A stretch of 64,000 nucleotides of DNA from Chaetomium olivaceum (GCA_039881045.1 JAYWVB010000067.1:86141-150140), one strand, 5' to 3'; shown: positions 44,156-54,618, counted from the first letter of the stretch. Notes: generated from the letters alone by a model not told the origin. Program-made: numbers and translations.

Positions 44156-45069
44156 TTACTTCTGCATCATGAGCTGCACAAACTCGTTGTCTAACATGCC
44201 GTTAGTAAGTGTTGGCAAGCTGAGTTACGGGAAGGCGACCCACAGTCAATACGCCCGTCGCCGTCCTGATCGGCCTCGCGGATCATCTCGTCGACCTCAT
44301 CATCGGTGAGCTTCTCACCGATCGAGGTCATAACGTGGCGCAGCTCAGCCGCTGAGATGAAGCCGTTGTTGTCGCGGTCGAAGACCTGCGCCATAGTGGT
44401 TAGGGAAGTCCCAGGATTCGAATGCCAAACCAACATACCTTGAACGCCTCACGGATCTCCTCCTCTGAGTCGGTGTCCTTCATCTTCCTTGCCATCATTG
44501 TGAGGAACTCTAGTACTTGTCAGCGATTGGTCGTAACTAGTGTGCCGGGGCAGATGGTGGCCTATACCGGGGAAGTCGATGGTGCCATTGTTGTCGGCGT
44601 CCACCTCGTTGATCATGTCCTGCAGTTCGGACTCGGAAGGGTTCTGGCCAAGCGAGCGCATAACGGTGCCCAGCTCCTTGGTTGTGATTTGTCCTATACG
44701 CCTTTAGCATCCATACAGTCTGGCTTGCCGTGCATCGTGCGTTGAGGGATGGCTATCTTCTTGGCAGAGCCTTGCCTTGCGACGGGCGAGATCGGGTTGG
44801 GGAAGGGCAGGCACACTAACCATCACCGTCCTTGTCCTATCAGGGGGTCAGTACAGTAGGGTGGCAAGCAGGATGGTAAACAAAAAGAGTTATGATAGAC
44901 TTACGAAAAGGGAGAAGGCCTCCTTAAACTCAGAGACCTGCTCTTCGGTAAGAGAGTCTGCCTGTTGTCGAAGAGATGGTCAGCTCCTCATGCTCTGACC
45001 GATGCAGCCCGACTGCCCCTCGCCCGCGGGCTGGCTCCGACGAATCGCAAGCTTCAGTTCACTGACCAT
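44156..45069 (-). CDS. CMD1: Calmodulin
   Basis: Ca2+ sensor with four EF hands, 149 residues. Seven minus-strand exons: 45069..45067 (start codon only), 44961..44905, 44836..44821 (16 nt), 44693..44568, 44509..44439, 44385..44244 and 44190..44156. All six introns (53-127 nt) have GT-AG ends and phases that join exactly. The four 12-residue loops are DKDGDGQITTKE (21-32), [12 protein letters not shown] (57-68), [12 protein letters not shown] (94-105) and [12 protein letters not shown] (130-141), all with canonical ligands. The protein ends in VQLMMQK. The isolated ATG exon is chosen because ATG|GTCAGT is followed by an acceptor directly before ADSLTEEQ, and the resulting length is the exact family length. 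Calmodulin regulates kinases, calcineurin and the cytoskeleton. Confidence 0.97.
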
Positions 45070-45708
45070 AATGATGGTTTGGTGTTGGGTATCGGGTTTG
45101 GTAAACGAAAGAAGTCGATCGCGGTCCGGCTGCGGATCTTCGCAGAAGGTCAAGTGATGGGTTGGGCAGCGGTGTTGCTAAGCTGGGTTGTGGTGTTTAA
45201 ATGGCGGGACGCGGGCAACCTGGAGATTTCAAGAAGGGGATGCGGGGCACACACTCCTCCTAAAAGAGGGCCCTGGGGAGACGGCTGTTGCAGGGTCTCC
45301 CACAAGCTGGCTGGCTGGTCCTGTCAGCCCTCAGCTTGCGTTGTTGCCTCCCCTTGCAAACGCCGGAACCCGGCCCCAAGTGCCAAGGTGTTCGATTGGG
45401 CCCACACCTGAAACGCGTACACCCTGCAGCTGTTCACGGCTGTCGGTCGCTTCGCAGCTGAGCGCGGCCAAGTCCCCCTGCAATTGGCAATGTTGTCTGC
45501 TTCGTCATTGTCCACCATCAGCGTCCCGGAAGCAACACAAGTGCTTGTAGCGTCTGGAGCTACCGAAACAGCCAGCACATTGCGGAACCAGTTTACGATG
45601 TGATGCCGCCCCATCCCGGCCTTTGGCAGCAAAAACATAGAGCTCGATCTTCTCTTCCTTAGCTACTGGAGCTGACTGAGGGGATCGCTACCCCTTCCGG
45701 CGTCCGCC
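45070..45708. promoter_or_regulatory. Divergent promoter region between calmodulin and TLG2
   Basis: 640 bases separate the two start codons. No gene. It should contain the 5' UTRs and promoters of both genes. Confidence 0.5.
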
Positions 45709-46869
45709 ATGTGGCGAGACCGCACGAACCTGTATGGGCTCCTATCTCGGGTCTTTCTTTCGTAGGATGTAGCTGATTTGGAGGCTAGCTATATCTCGTA
45801 CCGGCAGTCCTACGCCCACCATCCGACCCAGCGCAACCGGTATGGACTATCCACCACGGGCGACCGCTTCAGCGCGAGCGGCGCAAGCACTGCGGATGAG
45901 GATCATCAGGGCCTTATATCCTGGGGGGGCGCCTACGATGAGGACGACGGCGATGCCGTAATCGAGATGGACCTGCTGCCCCCCCTGGGCCGACGTGTCA
46001 GATGAGGTGGCGGAGTTGTTGGCGGATATTGCGAGCAAGAGCCAGAAGTTGGAGCGGCTACACCAGAAACACGTCCTACCGGGATTCAACGACGAAGAGA
46101 CCAAGAAGGCCGAAGAGGGTGAGATTGAGCGGTTGACACAGGACATCACCCGCGGGTTTCACGAGTGTGGCCGATGCATACAGCGCATTGAACAAATGGT
46201 ACGCGAGGGCAAGGCGAAGGGTCAGATGAGCCGTGCAGACGAAACTATGGCGAAGAACATCAAAGTCAACCTCGCAGCGAGGGTTCAAGAGGCGAGCTCT
46301 GGGTTCCGCAAGAAGCAGAGCACATATCTCAAGAGTAAGGCAACATTACAATATCCATACACGGGCAAGGCGCTAACATTTCTGCAGAACTTAGGGATAT
46401 GGCCGGACTGGCCAGCCCCATGGAGCGTTCATCCACCCCCCTCGCCGGGGGTAGCTATACCGACCCCTCGATCCTCGAATCCGACGCAGACAGGAACTAT
46501 TCACAATCAATGCTTCAGGCAACCACCCACCAGAAACTCCTCCATTCCAACGATACCGTCATAGCGCAGCGCGAGAAGGAAATTGAGGAAATCGCACAAG
46601 GAATCATCGAGCTGGCCGACCTTTTCCGCGACATGCAGGCCATAGTTATCGATCAAGGGACCATGTTGGACCGGATCGATTACAATGTGGAGTCGATGGC
46701 GAGCCATGTGAAAGACGCGGCGAAGGAGCTCAAAACAGCGGAGGGGTACCAGAAGAAGACTACGAAGCGAAAGATCATCTTCCTCCTGCTGCTCATCATT
46801 GCCGCCATGATAATATTGCTAGTCATCAAACCGAAGAAGCACAGTGCGGCCAACGACGACGAGGGATAA
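45709..46869 (+). CDS. TLG2: t-SNARE TLG2 (syntaxin-16 family)
   Basis: Qa-SNARE for fusion of endosome-derived vesicles with the trans-Golgi network. Exons 45709..45731, 45789..46334 and 46388..46869; introns of 57 and 53 nt. The 23-nt first exon gives MWRDRTNL, joined to YISYRQSYAHHP, as expected for this family. The Habc region includes DEVAELLADIASKSQKLERLHQKHVLPGF and LTQDITRGFHECGRCIQRIEQMV; the SNARE helix is QREKEIEEIAQGIIELADLFRDMQAIVIDQGTMLDRIDYNVE; and the C-terminal anchor is IIFLLLLIIAAMIILLVI. The frame changes at a run of seven C (45979-45985) between MDLLPP and WADVSDEV; six C, or two added bases giving the family's PPRW, would restore it. The spliced length is one base over a multiple of three, agreeing with this. 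Confidence 0.93.
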
Positions 46870-47395
46870 CGGGCCTCGGGTAGAGGGAGCGTATAGTCAT
46901 TCTTATGGATTTAGGCGCATGTATGAAAGACGGTGTAATACTTAGACAGGGACAGGCGTGGCTAGATGGCCTTTGCAGGCGGCGGTAGCGAGCGTTATCC
47001 GATTCATATTTCTCAATGTACGATACCTACTTTCGGACGGATAAGTCCATAGTAACGCGCAGTTTCACGTTACCACTGTGAGGAATTTGCATGTGTGCTT
47101 GTGAGAATATTTCAGAAGATCCTGAGACATCAATGTGAGAGTTACCTTATTGATTCAAGTGAGCAAGCAAGCTGCCCGGTAGTGTCAGGGTCGAAGCTCA
47201 AAACATCTTGGCATTTCGACCACAAAACCCTGCTGAGTCAACCATGAGCATTGACCAATCCGACTTAGGCATGACGGCTCCAAGCTCGGGCCAGAGCTCG
47301 CCTTGCAAAGCAACCCACATCATCACCACCACCTCGGTCCCCCCACGAACACCAGCAACCGCCTCGATCGCATTCCAACTCCCCACTCATTCAAG
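46870..47395. other. Intergenic region between TLG2 and COX7-like gene
   Basis: About 525 bases, no gene seen. TLG2 3' UTR and promoter of the small downstream gene, both on the plus strand. Confidence 0.45.
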
Positions 47396-47976
47396 ATGGC
47401 GTAAGCAGCGACTCTCCGATTCCCAGCACTTTGCGACATCAGAAGGAAGGGGGGGGGCAGTTGCAGCCCGCAATTGGGCCCGCCCGTCAATTGGATTGGG
47501 GGGATTTGCCGCACACATCGATCGTACGATCTCGGGAAGGAAATGCTAACGGGTGTATGCTCTCCCAAACAGGCTCATGGACTCCCAGAACAAGGTGCAC
47601 CAGTACCAGAAGCAGTACCAGAAGGCGTACAAGGCCCACACGCGCATCTGGCGGATCGTGAGTGTTCACCTCAAAGGGGAAGGGGGGGGACGGCGCGACG
47701 GAATGGAATGGGAGGGGATGGTCTGGCGAGGAAGGGAATGCAGAAGGGAGGCTGGATAGGGACATCTTGCTGACGGATTTGTTTTGCGACACATAGAACC
47801 CTCGCAGCGGGATGATGTTGACCCCGTTCACCATTGTCCTTTGGGGAACCACCGCCAGGATCACCACACAGCCCGGTCCTGACCGTTGAGGAAATAATAG
47901 GTGCTAATACTTCCCAGCCACCATGTACGCCATGGGCCGTCGGATCTTTGGCCACAACACCTGGTTCAGCGACTAA
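47396..47976 (+). CDS. COX7: Probable cytochrome c oxidase subunit VIIa (COX7-type)
   Basis: Small inner-membrane subunit of respiratory complex IV, about 69 residues. Four exons: 47396..47400 (ATGGC only), 47573..47657, 47797..47857 and 47918..47976. The joined protein begins MALMDSQNKVHQYQKQYQKAYK, continues HTRIWRINPRSGMMLTPFTIVLWGTTA (membrane segment) and ends TTMYAMGRRIFGHNTWFSD, like the fungal VIIa pattern with its basic matrix end and terminal HxTWF. Introns 1 and 2 are canonical (GTAAGC and GTGAGT donors). Intron 3 should start after 47857, because this joins WGTTA to TTMYAMG at the expected length, but the donor there reads GG rather than GT; branch point and acceptor are normal. 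The nearest GT (47876) would leave a 42-nt intron and insert six polar residues in the membrane helix. Family call from pattern memory, moderately sure. Confidence 0.68.
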
Positions 47977-48367
47977 GCAGCTCGAACCGTTGGTTCGGAC
48001 AGCTAGGGGGTTAGAGCTCAAGCTTGTATATGTAGAGCAAGGGCCGGGAAATAGAAGCGGCAACGGTGCCGGCGTGGGAGCATTCATGACAAACCTGAAA
48101 AATTCGAGGTCCGCCCGACCATGTTTTCTATGTGCAGTGATCTGAGAGACCGAGTGTTTCGTTCAAATCATGGTGTTTCCGCCCCTCTCTGACGCCTGCA
48201 CTGCCAAATACCCTACCCTCTGCCTGCATATCGAGAGGCCACCGTCTAGAAGTACATTAAACGCAGTTTTCGGTAATTGCCATTGTCATGATTGATGACG
48301 GCGAGAACTCGGTCTGTGAGCGACCCCCGCCACCGTTCTGTCGCCGGCCATTGTGTGTCCAACATCT
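47977..48367. other. Convergent intergenic region between COX7-like and clathrin light chain genes
   Basis: About 390 bases between two stop codons on opposite strands. Nothing coding seen; expected to be the two 3' UTRs. Confidence 0.5.
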
Positions 48368-49198
48368 CTAATATCCACCAGCACCTGGCGCCTTCTCGTC
48401 CTTCCGAAGGCTCACAAGTAGCTCGCGGAACCGCTCCTTGCCTGACCCGGCGGCACCACCCTTTGCGCCCTTGCCGCTCACATCAACCAGCTTCGCGATG
48501 CGCTCCCAGCTTGTGCCGCCCGAGGTGGTGTCCTCGCGGCTAGCCAGGAATTGCTCGGCATCCTTGCGGGTTTGCGCAATCGTCTTCTTTCTGTTGTTGT
48601 AGTTCGTAGAAGTCGTCGATGTTCTGCTGGGCTTCCCGGACCGTCTCCTCGCGCTGCTGGGCGAACTGCTCGGCCCGCTTCGCAATCTGGGCGTCCCGCT
48701 TCTCGCGCCACTCCTTGATGACCTCGGGCTCTTCCTCCTCCTCTGCATACGGCTGGTAACCCGAGTTGTAGCTGACGGAGGGGCCGCCTGTGATGGTACT
48801 GCCCGGTGCGACGCCCTGTAGTCCGCTTTGGTTAGAAGAATGTTCCCGTCTTCGAACTGTTGATGTTATCCCATACCTCGTTAGGGCCGCTAAGGTCGGG
48901 GAACTGGCTCTCGAATGCAGCGTTGTTGCCGGGCGAGCTAACACCGCCGCCCCCACCTAACAAATCGTCGTCACCGTCGTCGAACTCGGCATCCTCGACT
49001 GTCGCAAACTGGGTGGCATCGTCGCCTAGAATGGCCTTCTCCCGTTCCAGAAAGTTGGACGCAGACGGAACATCCGAGGCGTCCTTAACTTCAGTCTGGG
49101 CTGGTCGTAGGGTTAGAGAGCCTGCCCCTAAATCGCAAATGTTTGCCAAACTTACCACCAGAGTCGAAGTCATCCAGCGAGGGAAATCGGTCAGCCAT
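48368..49198 (-). CDS. CLC1: Clathrin light chain
   Basis: Regulatory light chain that binds the clathrin heavy-chain hub on TGN and endocytic coats. Three minus-strand exons: 49198..49156, 49100..48877 and 48815..48368 (introns 55 and 61 nt). The start is MADRFPSLDDFDSG. The acidic N-terminus has FLEREKAILGDDA and AAFESQFPDLSGPNE. The long heavy-chain-binding coiled coil runs VIKEWREKRDAQIAKRAEQFAQQREETVREAQQNIDDFYE, and the C-terminal part is KTIAQTRKDAEQFLASREDTTSGGTSWERIAKLVDVSGKG through RFRELLVSLRKDEKAPGAGGY. At 48600-48608 the frame breaks: TACGAACTAC where TACGAGAACTAC is expected, i.e. two bases short. With those restored the product is 238 residues and the length is divisible by three. 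Confidence 0.94.
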
Positions 49199-49959
49199 AT
49201 TGACGGTCGGACTCTGATTGTACTAGGTTTCGAAGAGTCTGGTCGGCTGGAGGGGTTCGAGGTTGTGTGCAGTGCTGATGTGTTGAAATAAGAAATCAGG
49301 AAGGTGCCTTTGATCGCGCCAGGTTGCCGGGCTGCATTGGCCCCTGGGCCGCTTGAGGCGCTGCAGTGTAGACAGGGGTGTGTTCGCTCCAGTACCTACC
49401 ACAAAACAACCAGTAGTTATCGGAGTATCGAAGGGTCTCGGTACCTTGTAATATGTAAATAACCGTACTTGCTCCACCTAAAACACAATGCAACCAGCAA
49501 GCTCCAATCCAACCCAAAGCTTCCTGCTCCTCACCTCTTCCATTTCCCACTTTCGCGAAACAAACTTACCACACATCGCTTCGTTGCATCTGCTTCGTGT
49601 TCACTCTGGGCAGGCAAAGTAGAAGCAAAAGAGTTTCCTGAGATACTCCTGTATTGCCGTGGTCCAAGCTGGTACATTCGGATTGCGAACTTAGCTTGCA
49701 AAGAAGCCGACAGGGCCACCTGCCGTCCTTGTCAACACAAAACCATTTCTGGATCGTAATTTAGTGACCTTCTGATTGGAAGGCGACAACATAAACAACC
49801 ATCACGATTCGCAAATCACTAGGGAAAATCACTATCGACAAAACACTCCCGAGGTCATCACCAAATCCCCACTTCCCACTCCCATCATAACAATCCTATT
49901 GTCCCCAACCTATCTCGCATTACATTGCCATTGTCGGTCTTTCATCCTGCCCGCCTGCC
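49199..49959. promoter_or_regulatory. Divergent promoter region between clathrin light chain and RTT103
   Basis: 760 bases between two start codons; no gene. Pyrimidine-rich leader sequence precedes the RTT103 ATG. Confidence 0.5.
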
Positions 49960-51364
49960 ATGGCCTACACGGATGATGCCGTGCTCTCGAAACTGTCGGC
50001 ACTCAACGAAACCCATGAGAGCATCGCAACCACTGCACAATGGATTATGTTCCATCGGTAAGCACACTACACGAACGATTGATATTTGTTTGTCTGTGGC
50101 TGACCATATCAATATAGACGACATGCATCCCAGACGGTCCACCTGTGGCTCAACAAATTGAAAGATCTCCCAAGCTCTAAGAGGCTCAACATGATCTATC
50201 TAGCGAACGGTTTGTATTTCGGTTGTGTAATTGCTTAGATCGTCACTGACCTCTTTCCAGAAGTTGTGCAGCAGTCCAAAGCTCGCCACAAGGAGGATTT
50301 CCTCAATGCATTTTCCCCTTTTATCGCCGATGCCACTTCAGTTACTTACAAGGGAGCCCCGGTTGATGTCCAGGGAAAACTGAGGAGAGTTATGGATGTT
50401 TGGAGGGAGCGAAGCATTTTCGACAAGGAAGTCATGCAGGATCTGGAGCACAGATTAGCAGGTGAGTACCTACCCTACCTAACCTTTAGCCCGCCACTCT
50501 CATTCTGACATGGTTTTGTAGAAATCGACAAGGCACGCCCCGCGGCGAATACTGGTGGCTTCGGCGGCAAAGGGTTCAGTTCCTCTGGGCCTTCCATTCC
50601 TCCAGAGCTCATCCCACTCGTTGCCCCGCAGCAGGCTACCGCTAAGGCCGTCCAGCCTATGAAAAACTCGCTCAACACTGCCAATGCAGATTATGAGAAG
50701 TTGTCCGACCCGGCAACTACCACTGCAGCCCTCCCAGTCCAAGCTGCTCGGCTTAGTGGCCTGCTCAAAGCCCTTGCCAATGCTGAGGGGGCAGTCACTC
50801 AGTGCATTCGGGCGAGAAAGGATTTAATCAAGGAGCTAGAGGGGATTCTTGCCACCAACCGTGAAGCCCTCGATGCCGATGAAAAGCAGATGATGGAATT
50901 GAGTGGCCGCCGGACTGAGGTTGAGCAGAAGAGGCAGGCTGTGGAGATGGCGATTATCGGCGGTCTCTCCAGCACGGAGGAGCAGTCGCCACAAGGCCAT
51001 GGCTCTGTGAGCCCTGTCCCAGAGCCCGACCGCCCACAGGTAGAGCACTCACGCCTCCCCACGTCCAAGACCACACCGATGGGCTTATGGAATTTCATCT
51101 GCGGACCACGGCGCTCAAAATGGGCATCAGCAACCTGTCCCCTTCCACGGCCCGCCTGTCTCAACCAACGCCCAACCGGGGTTCCCGAGTGCGGCCCCAG
51201 ACCTAGAGATGCTCTCAACCCTCGCATCCCAATACCAAGCTGTGCCGCTCGGAGGAAATAAGAAACGGAAGATCGAAACCTCGGACGAATTCCCCGATTT
51301 GGGTGGTGATGATGGAATCGATGCGGACGTCAAGGAGATGCTGAGGAAGGACAGTCAGGGGTAA
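49960..51364 (+). CDS. RTT103: RTT103-like CTD-interacting-domain protein (transcription termination)
   Basis: Binds the Ser2-phosphorylated RNA polymerase II C-terminal domain and recruits the Rat1/Xrn2 exonuclease for termination. Five exons: 49960..50057, 50118..50209, 50261..50461, 50522..51039 and 51131..51364, for 380 residues. The CID occupies residues 1-130 (MAYTDDAVLSKLSALNETHESIATTAQWIMFHRRHA, LNKLKDLPSSKRLNMIYLANEV, FLNAFSPFIADA, LRRVMDVWRERSIFD). A coiled-coil region follows (LLKALANAEGAVTQCIRARKDLIKELEGIL, QMMELSGRRTEVEQKRQAVEMAI), and an acidic tail (FPDLGGDDGIDADVKEMLRKD). The fourth intron (91 nt) was inferred because the conserved tail lies in another frame and the GT-AG span restores it exactly. 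Retaining it would give a different C-terminus ending at 51261. Confidence 0.9.
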
Positions 51365-52139
51365 GGACTTCCTTCCATAAGACCAGCATTGTTTCTTGCA
51401 TTCATCCGTTCCATCGGCGACATTCTGGAGTTTGGGCAGGGAATCTGTTTTCATTGTTTGGCTCTATGCCTTGTGGGTGTGATTCGCATTTCCCTATTTG
51501 TGTTCTGGTGGGCATTGTACATTCCAATTTGTTCAAGGGGTTCAGCGGGGAGAGATGGAAGTTGTGAAGTTCAACTTACCAGCGTACTGTATTCAAGGGA
51601 ACATCTTTTGTCTTAAGAAGGCCATGCGTGCTTCATATTGTCTCAATGAGAGAAGCTGTCCCTTTTGATTTATGTTGTGTCGTTTGGAGTGCCGACATGC
51701 AGGGGTTGCGGCTCTCCTGGCCGCCAAGCCGGAGGCTTGATGCACTGCTGTGGACACACGAAGAAAACCCGCTTCACAAGGCACCTCAAGCCCCAAGCGG
51801 CTGAATCGGGCGGGTGGTGCTGGCGGCTCGGCGATTGCGCATGACGAAATCCCGATTCGCCTTGAAAAAACGCTGGGCCAGGGGCTCCGCATTGGCCGAA
51901 GCTCCGGTGAACCTCCATGGATCGGCCCGGTGATTTTTCTCTCTTTGCGCTTGTTTCGATCCCTTCTTTTGCTTTTTCGGCGACGCACACAACACTGCGT
52001 GGGAATGGGTCTCCGAACAACAGCCATTGACCTCTGCAAGCGCAACATGACAAACCTCCGACCATCCCGCATCCCGAAATAACACGCTAAAAATACAAAC
52101 GGGTTTGCGAAAGCGCGACAAGAAGCGATACAGATCGCC
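51365..52139. other. Intergenic region between RTT103 and MDL1
   Basis: 775 bases with no supported gene; RTT103 3' UTR and MDL1 promoter/leader. A T-rich tract near 51936-51980 lies in the probable promoter. Confidence 0.45.
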
Positions 52140-54618
52140 ATGGCTTCGGGAGCGGCCACCACGGCAATGCGCCGCACCGTGCTGCTCCCGCAACGCGCCA
52201 TCGGCGTGGGTGTGGTCTCCGGCTTCGGCCATCCGACCCCGCCAGCGGCAGCAGCGATCGCTACGTCTCCCCTCCCCTCGTCGGCGCTCATCTCCGCCAG
52301 CCGACAGACCACCCCCCTTCTCTTCCGGCTTCGGGGTCCGGAAGACCCCTACGATACCCCGGACCCCTCCGTCCACCGCCCCCACCTCCCCCACCGCCGC
52401 AACACCCCGCCTTTCTCTCGGTGCCAGGCACGGCCTGGGACAGCCCCGATGGGCGTCCCCAATGAATGCCCTCCGCCGTCTCTCGACGACACGCACCACC
52501 CTCCAGCAGAAGGAGGGGTCGAAGGAGGTGACCGCCGGCAACAAGGATCCGGCCGCGGTGAAGTCCAAGGAAGAGGATGCGGACAAGCATCTGGAGGCCC
52601 ACGGTTTCCAAAAGAGCGAGCGGGCGGCCAAGGCTGCCCAGGTCAACATGAGCGCGCGTCTCTCTAAGGAAGGCGTCGGCGCGCAAGGCAAGCCCGGCAT
52701 GTCCGAAGTGTGGCGGCTTGTCAGGATCGCGCGGCCCGAGATCAAGTGGCTCAGTGCGGCTTTCATCCTCCTGCTCATCTCCTCGGCCGTCACCATGTCG
52801 ATTCCGTTCTCCGTCGGCAGGATCATGGACCTCTCCACCAAGGGTTCGATCGACGAGGCCCAGATCTTCGGCCTCACCCTGCGGCAGTTCTTCTACGGTC
52901 TCGCTGCGGTCCTGACCATCGGTGCGACGGCTAACTTCGGGCGGATTATCCTGTTGCGCATCGTCGGCGAACGTGTGGTGGCGCGGCTGCGCACCCAGCT
53001 CTACCGCCGCACGTATGTGCAGGATGCGGAGTTCTTTGACGCCAATAGAGTCGGTGACCTCATCTCGCGGCTGAGCTCCGACACGGTCGTGGTCGGCAAG
53101 AGCATCACGCAGAACATGTCGGACGGCCTGCGCGCGCTGGTGAGCGGCGCCGCGGGTTTCATCATGATGGCCTGGATGAGCCCTAAGCTAACCTCTCTGA
53201 TCTTTGTCATGGTCCCCCCGATGGCGATCGGCGCCGTTCTGTACGGACGCAGCATCCGGCAGCTTAGCAGGCAGATACAGAAGAACCTAGGTTCCATGTC
53301 CAAGATTGCTGAGGAGCGCCTGGGCAACGTCAAAACCAGTCAGGCGTTCGCCGGCGAGGTTCAGGAGATCCACCGGTACAACAGGCAAGTACGAAAGGTC
53401 TTTGCGCTCGGCAAAAAGGAGTCGTTCATTTCGGGTACATTCTTCGCCACGACGAGCTGGGGCGGCAACATGACCATCTTAGCGATGCTTATCGTTGGAG
53501 GCAACCTCGTTCGCTCGGGCACTCTATCTCTCGGCGACCTTACCTCGTTCATGATGTACACGGCATTTGCAGGATCCAGTCTCTTCGGACTCAGCGGTTT
53601 CTACTCGGAGCTGATGAAAGGAGTGGGTGCGGCCAGCCGTCTGTTCGAGCTCCAGGACCGCAAACCAACGATTCACCAAACTGTCGGCACCAAAGTCACC
53701 TCGGCCCAGGGCAACATTAAATTCTCACAGGTCAGCTTCGCTTACCCCACAAGACCGGCTGTCACCATCTTCAACGGCCTCGACTTCGAGATCGCATCCG
53801 GCGCCAACGTCTGCATCGTAGGGCCCTCGGGCGGCGGCAAGTCGACTGTGGCTTCTCTCCTGCTCCGCTTCTACAACCCCACCAGCGGTTCCATCACCAT
53901 CAACGGCGTGGACGTCTCCAAGATGAACGTCAAGTCCCTCCGGCGGCGCATCGGCATGGTAGCCCAAGAGCCCGTCCTCTTCTCCGGCAGCATCGCCGAA
54001 AACATCTCGTACGGCAAGCCCAGCGCCACGCGCGCCGAGATCATCGCCGCCGCCAAGAAGGCCAACTGCGGCTTCATCAGCGACTTCCCGGAGGGACTCG
54101 AAACCCAGGTCGGGGCGCGCGGGGCGCAGCTGTCGGGCGGGCAGAAGCAGCGCATCGCCATCGCGCGCGCGCTGCTCAAGGACCCGGACATCCTGCTGCT
54201 GGACGAGGCCACCTCGGCGCTCGACGCCGAGTCCGAGACCCTCGTCAACTCGGCCCTCGCCGCCCTGCTGCAGGGCCGCGCTACGACGATTTCGATCGCC
54301 CATCGTCTGTCGACCATCAAGCGCTCCGACCAGATTATCGTGCTCTCCAGCGAGGGCACCGTTGCCGAGGTCGGCAGCTATGCGATGTTGAGTGCGGACA
54401 AGAATAGTGCTTTCAGCAAGCTGATGGAGTGGCAGATGAGTGGTGGTGATGTGCCGGCTGACCAGCGCCCGCCGTCGACTGGGGGGATGATTACGGAGGC
54501 GGAGGAGATCGAGGAGGAGCTGGAGCAGGATCCTATGGAGGAGGAGGAAGATGATGACTTCTTGGAGGATGAGGCGGCGGAGAAGAAGAGGGGGGGGAAT
54601 GATGAGAAGAGGCGTTGA
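52140..54618 (+). CDS. MDL1: Mitochondrial ABC half-transporter MDL1-like (ABCB10 type)
   Basis: Inner-membrane ABC half-transporter; yeast Mdl1 exports peptides from the matrix. The ATG at 52140 has an ideal context (GCCATGGCT) and begins a basic presequence (MASGAATTAMRRTVLLPQRAIG), but the transporter lies in another frame, so one base must be lost between about 52312 (C6 run) and 52440. Alternatively translation starts at ATG 52462 (MNALRRLSTTRTTLQQ), itself presequence-like. The six-helix domain includes EIKWLSAAFILLLISSAVTMSIPFSVGRIMDL and FFDANRVGDLISRLSSDTVVVGKSITQNMSDGLRA. The ATPase has VSFAYPTRP, Walker A GPSGGGKST, Q-loop VAQEPVLF, signature LSGGQKQRIAIARALL, Walker B ILLLDEATSALD and the switch histidine in SIAHRLST. 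The acidic C-terminus (EEIEEELEQDPMEEEEDDDF) is rich in GAG/GAT codons. About 825 residues if corrected. Confidence 0.92.

Noticed and set aside
51001..51261. Apparent frameshift in RTT103
   Set aside because: Resolved by a GT-AG intron (51040..51130) of the exact length needed to restore the frame, so not counted among the indels.
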